A stretch of DNA of 64,000 bases from Neorhizobium huautlense (GCF_030811685.1 NZ_JAUSRF010000006.1:248001-312000); one strand, 5' to 3'; positions 36,651-44,141 are shown, numbered from the stretch's first letter. Notes: generated by a model not told the origin, from the sequence alone. Made by a program: numbers and translations.

Positions 36651-37756
36651 TATTTTTTGACCGTTGTTTTTGCTTCGGTATTTTGAATATTTCCCGCACC
36701 GGGATTTAGGTGCGGGGCGAGTTCGATCTCAATCTGTTCTGCAACCAGTTTCGAAGCGCGAATTCCAAGGCGCTTGCGATCGGCCTTTTTCGTGTAAATT
36801 TCTGCCTGCCTGGATGTTGCCCAGCCATATTGAGCCATCAATTCGTGCGATGAAGCGCCGGCATTCGCGGCCAAAGTTGCGGATAGTTTACGCAGCCCGT
36901 GGGCGCTTTTGTCCACATCGGCCTTCGTGCAGTGTTTGCGAAACCAGTTCCCGAATGATTCGACCGTAAAGGGCCGGCCATTCTCGCCGACGATAAAGGC
37001 GAGGTCGCCGGTCTTCGTTTTTTCGATTACCTTCATGAGGCGATCTGGAAACTCCACGGTGATCTCGGCGCCGGTTTTGTGGGTCCGTAGCGTGAAGGTG
37101 TTGCCGCTCATGTGCTGGCGGCCGGCACGCACGATGTCTGACCGGCGAAGGCCAGAGCAGAGAAGCAGCTCCATTGCCAAGCGCTGCGGAGTTCCGATCT
37201 TCCACTTGAGACAGAATTTATGAACGTCCTCAGATGTCCATGGCTCAAAGCCGTCCGTTTTGTACTGGAGACGGTCGACGCCATGCGTCGGATCGAAGCC
37301 GGTTAAGTCTGCTTTGACTGCCCATTCGAAGACACCGCGCAGCGCCTTCAGCAAAGCGTTAGCTTGCCCTGGCGTGCCGGCCCGCGCGTCGAGGGCTGCC
37401 TCAACGTCCTTCTTGGAGATGTCTGCAAAGAAGCTGTCGCCAGCATTTTTCAGCATCTGAATGAAGAGATTGCCGCGCGCCTTTCGCGTGGAGGTCGCAA
37501 GATCTGCCCACTGGCGGCTTTCCATATATTGACCGATGAGCCATTTCAGCGTGCGGCTGTCGCCTCGTTGGCGGGGGCGTGCGGGCTGCTCTGCGGCGAT
37601 CGCGTCGCGATATGACTGCTTGAACTCTTCCGTTCCCGGTTCGCCGGCGAGGCGCGTGCGGGGGCCTTTGCCGACACGATAATAGAACACGATGGTTCCG
37701 TGGCGGTTCTTCTCTCGGATAACGTTCAATGGCAGTTTGCGCGGCATGTCTTGCAT
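36650..37756 (-). CDS. int: Prophage tyrosine recombinase (integrase)
   Basis: A 368-residue tyrosine recombinase. The N-terminal arm-binding and core-binding domains (about residues 20-160) precede a catalytic domain with R204 (CSGLRRSD), H286xxR289 (HGLRK) and the nucleophile Y321 (AEIYTKKADR). It reads toward tRNA-Leu and ends 2 bp from it, the usual place for site-specific prophage integrases. The ATG at 37756 overlaps the stop of the upstream small gene (TTTGATG), supporting that start. Confidence 0.94.
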   Translation of the reverse strand: MQDMPRKLPLNVIREKNRHGTIVFYYRVGKGPRTRLAGEPGTEEFKQSYRDAIAAEQPARPRQRGDSRTLKWLIGQYMESRQWADLATSTRKARGNLFIQMLKNAGDSFFADISKKDVEAALDARAGTPGQANALLKALRGVFEWAVKADLTGFDPTHGVDRLQYKTDGFEPWTSEDVHKFCLKWKIGTPQRLAMELLLCSGLRRSDIVRAGRQHMSGNTFTLRTHKTGAEITVEFPDRLMKVIEKTKTGDLAFIVGENGRPFTVESFGNWFRKHCTKADVDKSAHGLRKLSATLAANAGASSHELMAQYGWATSRQAEIYTKKADRKRLGIRASKLVAEQIEIELAPHLNPGAGNIQNTEAKTTVKK

Positions 37757-37932
37757 CAAAGCCGAACTCCACCTTTCGGCGCAAGCGGAATTCTATCCAC
37801 CTGAGCGGGAGAGATTGGCGACACGCGAATTGTCCGCCCGCCCTCCACGATCTCAACCGTCACATTCCGCTCGTTCGCGATTGCGGCCATGCGGTCCAGA
37901 TCGGACTTTTTGACCACGGCTTGTGCTGTCAT
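37756..37932 (-). CDS. Small prophage protein before the integrase
   Basis: A 58-residue gene coupled on both sides: its ATG overlaps the upstream stop (ATGA), and its TGA overlaps the integrase ATG. The protein (KKSDLDRMAAIANERNVTVE, then EGGRTIRVSP) looks like a small alpha-beta domain. Position suggests a recombination-directionality factor or regulator of the integrase, but no excisionase motif can be recognised; function is inferred from place only. Confidence 0.7.
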   Translation of the reverse strand: MTAQAVVKKSDLDRMAAIANERNVTVEIVEGGRTIRVSPISPAQVDRIPLAPKGGVRL

Positions 37933-38465
37933 CGGCCGTCCTCCGTGTCCAAAATCGTTTGCGGCGGCGCCGGGGTTTCTTTTTCCGTCATCCGCTCCAT
38001 ATCAGCAGCATCGCCGATTTCTCGGCGGCTGGGAGATGCTTGCGCTCTCGCCTCTGTGCGGAGCTCATTATGGAAAGCAGTTCCCGAGTCCTCAGCGACG
38101 CGCGCCGCGCCGAGATTGTCGAAGAGGGCCGTCAGGCCGCTGTCGACGGTCTCACGCCCTTCGCTTGCCCTTATTTCACTGATGTTTTCCCCGAGCGGTT
38201 CCGCGCTTGGTGTGAGGGCTTCTGGTCCCACGATAGGACGAAGCACTGATTTCGTCTGCGGCGGTGCCGGCTCCATGACCTCGCTGTACGGGTAGGTGTG
38301 CAGCTCGCTTTCCGGAAGTTCTTCACCGGTGTCGAGGTCCACGACGGGAGATCCTTCGAGGCACGCGGCATGACATGGACCTTCGGTGATATCGGTGGCG
38401 CAGATATCGTCCGGCTTGAACGGCTCGGCGCAGATCGGGCAGGTGTGGGTGTCAGGATTTGTCAT
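37929..38465 (-). CDS. Hypothetical prophage protein, Cys-rich N-terminus
   Basis: A 178-residue protein. The first 35 residues hold C9, C12, C22, C31, H32 and C35 (CPIC...CHAAC), which could bind zinc. The rest is rich in Glu, Ala, Pro and Thr and looks disordered. ATGA overlaps couple it to both neighbours. Function unknown. Confidence 0.7.
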   Translation of the reverse strand: MTNPDTHTCPICAEPFKPDDICATDITEGPCHAACLEGSPVVDLDTGEELPESELHTYPYSEVMEPAPPQTKSVLRPIVGPEALTPSAEPLGENISEIRASEGRETVDSGLTALFDNLGAARVAEDSGTAFHNELRTEARAQASPSRREIGDAADMERMTEKETPAPPQTILDTEDGR

Positions 38466-39172
38466 GCTGCTGTCCTCATCTGTTCAACCGCATGCCCGCC
38501 CCATTGAAGCGCTGCAGCGTCGGCGATGCCGGGGAATGTTTCGGATCGGATTTTCCAGCGATCGACGCCGGGCGGCGCGCGGTGGATCTTCGACCACGCC
38601 TTATGTTCGTCGGTCCCGGCCTTCGGCGGCATCAGTCGGTTGGTCGGGATGAGCTTCGGCAGCTCGCGAAGGAAGAACGATGTTCCCTTGAATGCCTCGT
38701 CACCGAACCACCACGGCTGCACGGTCTGTGCCGGCGGCTGATAATTGCGGATGCGCTCTTTCGCATGGCGATGCATCACCGGGTTCTCGATCGCCACCCG
38801 CTCGATCGGCGCGTTCCAGCAATCGGAGAACAGCGCCGCGCCCTTATCCAGTTCCTGCCACATGAATTCGAGACGCTGATCGCGATCCATGACCTGATAG
38901 GCCTCGCGCTCTGCGGCCGGGTAGGTTTCGTTGAGCTTGGTCGGCGGCTCGGACAGCCAGCGGACGCCGCTGTTGCATAGTCTGGTGCATGGCGGATGCA
39001 TGACGGCGAGCAAGTCCCATCCGTCATTGAGCAGGTCACGCACGTCGCAGATGATATGGCGATTGCTGCCGTCGTCTGCCGGCAGGAGGTCGCAGGACCA
39101 CACGTCGTGGCCCAACCGATCGAAGGCGCGGCGCATCATACCGCTGGTCTCGCAGCCGATCAGGACCTTCAT
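38462..39172 (-). CDS. C5-methyltransferase-like prophage protein
   Basis: A 236-residue protein beginning KVLIGCETSGMMRRAFDRLG, which resembles motif I and the Rossmann start of DNA cytosine methyltransferases, then GHDVWSCDLLPAD (motif II-like acidic end) and HPPCTRLCNSG, which corresponds to the PC motif IV with the catalytic Cys. The target recognition domain is reduced. Such proteins are common in phages of this kind and may modify phage DNA against host restriction; activity is unproven. ATGA-coupled to both sides. Confidence 0.72.
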   Translation of the reverse strand: MKVLIGCETSGMMRRAFDRLGHDVWSCDLLPADDGSNRHIICDVRDLLNDGWDLLAVMHPPCTRLCNSGVRWLSEPPTKLNETYPAAEREAYQVMDRDQRLEFMWQELDKGAALFSDCWNAPIERVAIENPVMHRHAKERIRNYQPPAQTVQPWWFGDEAFKGTSFFLRELPKLIPTNRLMPPKAGTDEHKAWSKIHRAPPGVDRWKIRSETFPGIADAAALQWGGHAVEQMRTAA

Positions 39173-39408
39173 GGCTGGCGTCCTCCGCGAACGCTGGTGG
39201 TGATGGGGTTGCTGCAGAGAGGGCAAGCCACTTCCAAATAATCGCCGTCCCGCTGGTCGTTGTGATATTTCGCAGCCTCGCGCTTGAACTTGACCTCAGT
39301 TTTGCAGTGGTTGCACTTGCCGGTGTGCTCCTCGTTGCCGGGTAACTTTCCGAGCTTCGTGATGACGACGCCGCCCTTCTGCGCCTTGTGGAAAGGATCT
39401 GTGGTCAT
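39169..39408 (-). CDS. Small four-Cys zinc-finger-like prophage protein
   Basis: A 79-residue basic protein with C32xxC35 and C62xxC65 spaced as in a zinc ribbon, with the segment KFKREAAKYHNDQRDGDYLE between. Coupled by ATGA overlaps. Probably a nucleic-acid-binding accessory, though no family can be assigned. Confidence 0.7.
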   Translation of the reverse strand: MTTDPFHKAQKGGVVITKLGKLPGNEEHTGKCNHCKTEVKFKREAAKYHNDQRDGDYLEVACPLCSNPITTSVRGGRQP

Positions 39409-39815
39409 GGTTGGCCCTCGGCGTTGAGAGCGGCCCGGACTTCTTTGACAAGTTCCAGCGCGTACTGAACCTCGGCATACTGCATCGGTCCGTCGCCGCG
39501 CCTGACGCTACTTTCAATGATCAGGCTGCACCGCCATACGGCGTCGATCGCCTCTTTCAAAAGGGCGTCAGGCGCCGACGTATTCGTTTCGGGGGATGGG
39601 CTGGCGGCTTTCTCCCTGATCTTCGCAGCAATTGCTGTCAGCGCTGCGCTCCCGGCCAAGGTCTCGGTTTTGTAGGCGGTGCTATCGAAGGATGCGTCAT
39701 ACTCTGCGGCGCGCTCAACGCACATGCTGGCGGCAAACTCCATGCCGTAAGCGCGAGCCTTGGCGATTTCTTCATGTAGGCGCTTTGTGGTGTAGCGGGG
39801 TTGATTATCGGTCAT
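39405..39815 (-). CDS. Hypothetical prophage early protein
   Basis: A 136-residue, mostly helical protein (LHEEIAKARAYGMEFAASMC, KEAIDAVWRCSLIIESSVRR, YALELVKEVRAALNAEG) with no recognised domain. The start at 39815 (MTDNQPRYTT) overlaps the stop of the 54-residue gene upstream (TGATG-type). Function unknown. Confidence 0.65.
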   Translation of the reverse strand: MTDNQPRYTTKRLHEEIAKARAYGMEFAASMCVERAAEYDASFDSTAYKTETLAGSAALTAIAAKIREKAASPSPETNTSAPDALLKEAIDAVWRCSLIIESSVRRGDGPMQYAEVQYALELVKEVRAALNAEGQP

Positions 39816-39976
39816 CTTTTGGCCTCCGCACGGTTGATTACTTCGATCAGGACGCGCGTCAGAGCCTTCTGCTCGCGAACAGCACTGAGATCGGAAAGTG
39901 ATTGGGCGAGCGCGCCGCTGATCAGTGCGAGCTTTTTGAGGGCCAAAAGTTCGACGTTGGATATCTCGATCCTCAT
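39812..39976 (-). CDS. 54-residue helical prophage protein
   Basis: A 54-residue gene in the overlapping chain: ATG at 39976, TGA overlapping the next ATG. The peptide (NVELLALKKLALISGALAQS, then REQKALTRVLIEVINRAEAK) predicts two amphipathic helices. No homologue is recognised; the tight coupling supports expression. Confidence 0.6.
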   Translation of the reverse strand: MRIEISNVELLALKKLALISGALAQSLSDLSAVREQKALTRVLIEVINRAEAKR

Positions 39977-40056
39977 GGCTGGCCCTCCATGGTGAGGGCT
40001 GCCTCAAGGGCGCGGGATATCAAGGGGGGCATCCATCGTTGGATATGCTCGCCCAT
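39973..40056 (-). CDS. Possible 27-residue leader ORF
   Basis: ATG at 40056, stop overlapping the next ATG as ATGA, peptide MGEHIQRWMPPLISRALEAA and seven more residues. There is no clear ribosome binding site, but it preserves the coupling pattern of the operon and its C-terminal EGQP recurs at the end of the 136-residue protein downstream. It may be a genuine mini-gene or the remnant of a gene cut by the inserted opposite-strand cassette. Confidence 0.35.
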   Translation of the reverse strand: MGEHIQRWMPPLISRALEAALTMEGQP

Positions 40057-40066
40057 AAGTTTTCTT

Positions 40067-40091
40067 GGAACCAATCGCACAACAAAAAGTT
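40067..40091 (+). promoter_or_regulatory. Candidate EcfG/RpoE2-type stress promoter
   Basis: GGAAC at 40067-40071, then 18 bases, then TT at 40090-40091, matches the GGAAC-N18/19-TT consensus of the alphaproteobacterial general stress sigma factor (RpoE2 in Sinorhizobium, EcfG elsewhere). It would give a 5' leader of about 25-30 bases before the ATG at 40128. The match is seen directly; sigma specificity is inferred. Confidence 0.6.
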
Positions 40092-40127
40092 TAGAGTATG
40101 TCGCATTTCGCGACGAGGAGTAAGAGC

Positions 40128-40268
40128 ATGTCTAACACTCCGCAGCCCGGACGCGATGACGACCGGAAAAAGCCGGCCCAAAACGACGATCGGCGTAGTC
40201 CGCGCGATGACGCGGACAAGAAGTCCGCCAAGCCGGATAACGAAGATCTGGAAACTCGTCCCGATTGA
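40128..40268 (+). CDS. 46-residue highly charged disordered protein (moron)
   Basis: A 46-residue gene with a strong GAGGAG site about 8 bases before the ATG. Nearly half the residues are Asp, Arg, Lys or Glu (MSNTPQPGRDDDRKKPAQND then RRSPRDDADKKSAKPDNED), with no hydrophobic core: a hydrophilin-like disordered peptide. It runs against the surrounding early operon and sits between a stress-type promoter and a hairpin (40281-40302), so it is a self-contained cassette. It could serve the lysogen under stress; function is inferred. Confidence 0.65.
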   Translation: MSNTPQPGRDDDRKKPAQNDDRRSPRDDADKKSAKPDNEDLETRPD

Positions 40269-40280
40269 TAAATGAGACCT

Positions 40281-40302
40281 CGGCTGGGTAACACCCCAGC
40301 CG
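40281..40302 (+). terminator. Hairpin after the microprotein gene
   Basis: CGGCTGGG (40281-40288) and CCCAGCCG (40295-40302) form an 8-bp stem. Only a weak pyrimidine run (GTTCTTCTC) follows, so termination may be partial. Confidence 0.5.
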
Positions 40303-40367
40303 AACAGTTCTTCTCGTCGCGTGACTTTTCTTAAGCTCTTTTCATCCCGCCCCCGTGAAGGGAAAAT

Positions 40368-40634
40368 ATGGTGTGCTCCGTCGTCAACGTAGGATTCCGT
40401 CTTCGGTGGAAGTTCGTGGTTTTTGTCAAAGTTGGGCTTGAAGATAGGCCCATCGAAGGGCCGCGCGAGGCCCTCAAGTTTCTTCGAGAAACCCCCGGAA
40501 TTCGTACAGGATATGCTTATTGGAACGCAGTATCGGCGTGTAGTGGGGCGTTGCGATATCGTTGCGACATGGATGTCGCTAGGATGAGCTTCATATCCGC
40601 CCATGCCCACTGGCAACGGAAATACGGTCATTAG
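40368..40634 (+). CDS. DUF982 family protein
   Basis: An 88-residue protein matching the DUF982 pattern: an N-terminal strand, then GPREALKFLRETPGIRTG, then a Cys-containing helix (AVSACSGALRY) and the ARMSFISAHAHW end. DUF982 genes are abundant in Rhizobiaceae chromosomes and plasmids, so this one is probably host-derived cargo. GAAGGGAAAAT precedes the ATG. It lies on the opposite strand to the early operon and its end overlaps the next minus-strand gene by 4 bp. Confidence 0.68.
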   Translation: MVCSVVNVGFRLRWKFVVFVKVGLEDRPIEGPREALKFLRETPGIRTGYAYWNAVSACSGALRYRCDMDVARMSFISAHAHWQRKYGH

Positions 40635-40894
40635 CTTTCACCTCCTATTTTCGTCTGCGGAGCGGGTGCTTGCTTAACGATGACGATGTGCTTTTCGAAC
40701 GCCTCAAAATATGAAGGGTGCTGAACTTCATATCTCCAACGCTGCTTTGTGGAGGACCATTCGCGCAACACTGCGAGGCCATCGACAATACCGCGTACGT
40801 GGAATTTTCGTCCGGTGTTGTGATTGTCTGGCCCGTATTCGTATCGAAAGGACGCGCCGGGCTTAACCCAGTCTGGAAGCTTCTCAATGCTCAC
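40631..40894 (-). CDS. Hypothetical prophage protein
   Basis: An 87-residue protein starting at GTG (40894) eight bases after AGGGGGG. It contains PDWVKPGASFRYEYGPDNHN and the KQRWRYEVQHPSYFEAFEKH stretch, which reads as a small beta barrel. Unknown function. It overlaps the upstream gene by 11 bp. Confidence 0.6.
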   Translation of the reverse strand: MSIEKLPDWVKPGASFRYEYGPDNHNTGRKFHVRGIVDGLAVLREWSSTKQRWRYEVQHPSYFEAFEKHIVIVKQAPAPQTKIGGES

Positions 40895-41504
40895 TGGGCG
40901 ACCCCCCTGATGATGTCGCTGCATCTACGTATTCTTTGACGACGTAGCCAAGGTCTTTCCAGATCTGCGCATCGGTCGCGCTATCTGTAAAGTTCGATAC
41001 ACGACCACGGGCATCCGTTAGCGCCCAGCCGGTCACATTAATACCGGGTGAGGAGGTTGATTGTGGTTGCGACTGAGGTGCCGCAGCAGCATCCGATAGC
41101 GAACCACATGAAGGCGAATTCAAAGCGCATAGGTCCGTATCCTCTCGATCGGTTTTTGTTGATGTGGTGAGGCAGTAATTGTGCGCATCGACGATGCGAA
41201 CGAGCGTGTCTCGGTAGACGTTGACCGGATAGAGGATCGCATCTTCGTCGCTGGTGGCGCCTTCAGTAACGATGCCGCAGTCGCCATTATCGGCATCAAA
41301 GACGCGCCAAAGCCCTGTCGCATGTTCCTGCGGCGCTGGCGCATCTGGACGCGTTTGCCAGTCGTGTGGGTCAGCCTGTGCGCTGCAGCTCACGCAAGTG
41401 ACATATTGAATTTCATCGCCGCCGACATTGGCGGTCAGGCCGGTTTCGAGGCTGGCCGTGCTCCAGCAGAATGGGCAGGGCAAAAGCTTGTTGGTCGTGA
41501 TCAT
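40884..41504 (-). CDS. Lar-like zinc-ribbon protein (restriction alleviation type)
   Basis: A 206-residue protein. The N-terminus LLPCPFCWSTASLE and C37/C40 (VTCVSC) form the four-Cys zinc ribbon of the Lar/restriction-alleviation family, here with C10, C13, C37 and C40. The remaining 150 residues are not recognised; a WALTDARGRVSNFTDSATDA segment lies near the C-terminus. Lar of the Rac prophage weakens EcoKI restriction; a similar job is possible but not proven. Confidence 0.7.
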   Translation of the reverse strand: MITTNKLLPCPFCWSTASLETGLTANVGGDEIQYVTCVSCSAQADPHDWQTRPDAPAPQEHATGLWRVFDADNGDCGIVTEGATSDEDAILYPVNVYRDTLVRIVDAHNYCLTTSTKTDREDTDLCALNSPSCGSLSDAAAAPQSQPQSTSSPGINVTGWALTDARGRVSNFTDSATDAQIWKDLGYVVKEYVDAATSSGGSPSEH

Positions 41505-42196
41505 CAGTAGCCATCCCCGTATTCGAGCGATGGTTCGAGATCATCCATGATCAGCTTCGACCCGCACGCATACGCGGAGAAGATCGTTTTCTGATACCCC
41601 CAATATGGGGCTATGCCGATAATCTTGTTTACGTCGCGACGATTGACGGTGAGGCTGGATATTTTACCGGCTGCATCGACATAGAATTGAGTGTCGCATT
41701 CGTATCGTTTCCGCTGGTCTCCATCTGGATCAATGCCGACGTGGTATGAGCCCGCCGTGTAATCGCTTTCTTCAACGAACACTGCGACCTTGCCCCAGCC
41801 GTTGCCCATCTCCTTGGCATGCCGGATCATGCTCTCTACGATCTCGGAGAATTTTACTTCCTTCGGGGCGATCTTGAGCAGTTCGTCCATGTCCTCTGCG
41901 ATTTTCCCTCGCAGAAGTTCGGAAACGCTGGCGTCGAGTTTTTCGCGCAGGAGGTTCATGACCATGACGCCATATGCCGGAACATTGATGTCGTCACCGA
42001 CAGCCAAAGCGTTGCCAACCGCAGTCTGTATCTGCTTGTAGACGCTGCCATAGGACCGAAATGCGTCATCGACCGCGCCCTTGATGGCTTCATCGATTTT
42101 CTTCTCGATCAGGGAGCGGACATTTTCCTCGGAGGACTTGCGGACAACTTCCGCCAGAATGAAATCTTGAAGTGCAGATGAGGTGGCTTCGGACAT
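41504..42196 (-). CDS. Hypothetical prophage protein
   Basis: A 230-residue protein. The N-terminal 120 residues are helical with heptad-like spacing (FILAEVVRKSSEENVRSLIE), and the C-terminal half has KVAVFVEESDYTAGSYHVGI and ECDTQFYVDAAGKISSLTVN, suggesting a mixed alpha-beta domain. Start 42196 overlaps the stop of the upstream gene by one base (TGATG). Function unknown. Confidence 0.65.
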   Translation of the reverse strand: MSEATSSALQDFILAEVVRKSSEENVRSLIEKKIDEAIKGAVDDAFRSYGSVYKQIQTAVGNALAVGDDINVPAYGVMVMNLLREKLDASVSELLRGKIAEDMDELLKIAPKEVKFSEIVESMIRHAKEMGNGWGKVAVFVEESDYTAGSYHVGIDPDGDQRKRYECDTQFYVDAAGKISSLTVNRRDVNKIIGIAPYWGYQKTIFSAYACGSKLIMDDLEPSLEYGDGY

Positions 42197-42627
42197 CAGT
42201 TTGTCTCCGTGGTGGCGACCCATCGCGGGTCAAGTGGGTGCGGCATGAACTCAACCGGATCGACCGGGCTTTCGCCCGCGAAGTCCCACCAATAGTCGCG
42301 GTCGCCTTCTGACCACGCGGCCTCATAGATGCGGCCATCGTCGTCGCGGACCCAGTATCGATCGGAGGTGCGCAGCGTGATGCCAACCTCTGAGAAGTCC
42401 TCGACGTTGGTAATGGTCTTGTCAGCGAGCGCGATCGGCAGCCAGCGCACATGCGTTGAGGGGGCTGGGTGGATGTAGAGCGCAATATCCTCGTGGTGTG
42501 GGAGAGGTTCGCCCCACATAACCGAGTTAAAGCTCGGGTTTTCACGAAGGCGATCCAAGTTGCGTTGCGACGTATAGGCGATCGGGCGAGCGTCCACGTC
42601 ATCGCGCTGTGTTGATGCATTGCTCAT
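42196..42627 (-). CDS. Hypothetical prophage protein
   Basis: A 143-residue acidic protein with many Trp and Asp (RYWVRDDDGRIYEAAWSEGD, RDYWWDFAG). No domain recognised. An alternative in-frame ATG lies 18 bp upstream. Its start overlaps the upstream stop by 4 bp. Confidence 0.65.
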   Translation of the reverse strand: MSNASTQRDDVDARPIAYTSQRNLDRLRENPSFNSVMWGEPLPHHEDIALYIHPAPSTHVRWLPIALADKTITNVEDFSEVGITLRTSDRYWVRDDDGRIYEAAWSEGDRDYWWDFAGESPVDPVEFMPHPLDPRWVATTETN

Positions 42628-43151
42628 CGTTTGTCCCTCAGCCATGTTTTGAAGTTGGTGCGCAGCGACACCCATCGGGCGCCTGCGTCACGATCGTCAT
42701 TCAGTTCCTTGAGCGAGCTGACGGCCAGAACAGAGCGGACGCGGGATTTCACGCGCTCGGTATCACCGGCATCTTTCAGGTCGTGGCATTCGATGAGGTA
42801 GCGGCGGAACGCGTGATCATTGGCGCACTTCATCGAGACTTCAGCGGCGAAATCTTTCGGGTCCGGTCCCTTTTGCGTCGGCTTCAGTCGGCGGATCTCG
42901 ACGAAGGCCGCTTCGCAGACGGTGACCACGGCGCGCAGGAGTGCCGGCGCCTTGAACATCAGGCGGCGGTCATCGAAGGTGCAGGTCGGCAGAACCTGGG
43001 CGATCGGGTAAACTTCGCCCGTCAATGTGTCGCGCAGGCAGATCTCGGCGCGGCCTTCGCCCAGATTGTAGGACTCCAACCATTCCTCACTGATGAGGCC
43101 GGTCAGTTCCTTCGCTTCCGGATAGAGTGCGCGCGCAACGTCGAGGTTCAT
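42624..43151 (-). CDS. Hypothetical prophage protein
   Basis: A 175-residue protein beginning MNLDVARALYPEAKELTGLI, with two segments of mixed charge and a basic C-terminus (WVSLRTNFKTWLRDKR). No family recognised. ATGA-coupled to both neighbours, so part of the leftward operon. Confidence 0.65.
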   Translation of the reverse strand: MNLDVARALYPEAKELTGLISEEWLESYNLGEGRAEICLRDTLTGEVYPIAQVLPTCTFDDRRLMFKAPALLRAVVTVCEAAFVEIRRLKPTQKGPDPKDFAAEVSMKCANDHAFRRYLIECHDLKDAGDTERVKSRVRSVLAVSSLKELNDDRDAGARWVSLRTNFKTWLRDKR

Positions 43152-43474
43152 CGGGACGCCTCGCTGTCCTGCGCGTCATCCTCGGCAGCCAGCATGTTGC
43201 GCAGCGCGCGATCCTTTTCGCGGCAGCCATCGAGCGTCAGCACGTGAAAGAGCGCAGCCTTGATGCTGGGGGATGCCTTGCGGATACCCTCCTGAGGGAG
43301 GCACAGGCCGTGCAGCTCCATATCGATGCGTATCAGCGCGGCCTTCAGATAGTTGGCCGTGTGCTCCAGCTCGTTGAGCCGGCGCAGCTCGTGAACGTCC
43401 ATCGCGCTGACTGTGTTGTCGACAGCGAGTGTCAGGGCTGGCTTGCGCGCTGGAAAGCGAAGAACGTCGGCCAT
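43148..43474 (-). CDS. Hypothetical prophage protein
   Basis: A 108-residue helical protein (MDVHELRRLNELEHTANYLK, then IRIDMELHGLCLPQEG). No recognised domain. ATG of the downstream gene overlaps its stop (ATGA), and its own start shares one base with the upstream stop. Confidence 0.65.
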   Translation of the reverse strand: MADVLRFPARKPALTLAVDNTVSAMDVHELRRLNELEHTANYLKAALIRIDMELHGLCLPQEGIRKASPSIKAALFHVLTLDGCREKDRALRNMLAAEDDAQDSEASR

Positions 43475-43713
43475 TAGACAAGCTCCGCCTTGAAGCTGCG
43501 GTCGAGCTCGACGAGCGACTGCACGGCCAGCGCGCTGGCGGCGAAGAGCGTCAGGAAGCCGGCGGCCAGCATGCTGATGATGATGGTGCGGCTGGGCTTC
43601 GCCTCGGCGCGGCGCTTGTTTTCGCCGACGAAATGAAGCGGACCGGCGGAAGCCGGCGTTGGTGCCGGTGCGCCGAGGGCGTCCGGCAGGAAGGGTGTGA
43701 AAGCGTTTTGCAT
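43474..43713 (-). CDS. Small single-TM prophage protein
   Basis: A 79-residue protein with a Pro/Ala-rich head, a basic stretch (ENKRRAEAKPSR) and one transmembrane helix (TIIISMLAAGFLTLFAASAL) near the C-terminus. Start 43713 (MQNAFTPFLP) follows a GAGATCATT leader. It may be an envelope protein of the lysogen, for example in superinfection exclusion; that is speculation from topology. Confidence 0.6.
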   Translation of the reverse strand: MQNAFTPFLPDALGAPAPTPASAGPLHFVGENKRRAEAKPSRTIIISMLAAGFLTLFAASALAVQSLVELDRSFKAELV

Positions 43714-43780
43714 GGGAATGATCTCCATCCGATCAGGATGCAGCCTGAGGGGTGACAGGCTGACACCTGAGCGGATCTCG

Positions 43781-43957
43781 TCAGGCCGCCTCGCGCACCA
43801 TTTCGGCGACAGCGGCGGCATTGCGTGCCTGGCTTTCCATGCTGATGCCGGCGGCAAGCAGCTGCTTGTCCGTCATCGGGCCACGCTCCTGGTACAGGCG
43901 GAGCATCTCGTCGCGGTCGCGGCGGTCCTGTGCGGTGATCTTGTTATCGGTCTGCAT
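43781..43957 (-). CDS. First gene of the leftward operon, 58-residue protein
   Basis: A 58-residue protein (MQTDNKITAQDRRDRDEMLR, then LYQERGPMTDKQLLAAGIS), wholly helical and charged, resembling a small winged or helix-turn-helix fragment. A GGAGATGAC site precedes the ATG at 43957. It is the first gene after the operators O1 and O2, so it should be under direct repressor control. Confidence 0.65.
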   Translation of the reverse strand: MQTDNKITAQDRRDRDEMLRLYQERGPMTDKQLLAAGISMESQARNAAAVAEMVREAA

Positions 43958-44047
43958 GTCATCTCCATCCGTTGAGGGACCGGACCCGACGAAGATGAGT
44001 CGATACATCGTCGGGTCCGTGCCGGTCGGCGGGACCGGATGAAGCCA

Positions 44048-44076
44048 ATAAGCCATAATGGCTAATTCAATGTCAA
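44048..44076 (-). promoter_or_regulatory. Candidate leftward promoter PL overlapping operator O1
   Basis: On the minus strand a perfect TTGACA (-35, 44076-44071) is followed after 17 bases by GCTTAT (-10, 44053-44048). Operator O1 (44051-44063) covers the spacer and the start of the -10, so bound repressor would block it. Only three of six -10 bases match, so strength is uncertain. Confidence 0.5.
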
Positions 44077-44100
44077 TAATTAAATTAGCCGAAATGGCTA
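44051..44100. promoter_or_regulatory. Repressor operators O1 and O2
   Basis: O1 is AGCC-ATAAT-GGCT at 44051-44063, and O2 is AGCC-GAAAT-GGCT at 44087-44099. Both have the arrangement AGCC, five bases, GGCT, with flanking A/T symmetry. They lie between the repressor terminator and the first leftward gene. Three further copies lie beside the repressor start. Confidence 0.75.
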
Positions 44101-44141
44101 TTGATGTTGGTTGCGGTTCGTTTGTGTTTGGATTCACTGCA

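Noticed and set aside
40020-40631. 203-residue minus-strand frame across the microprotein and DUF982 genes
   Set aside because: It has no ribosome site, no coupling to neighbours and covers two better supported plus-strand genes.
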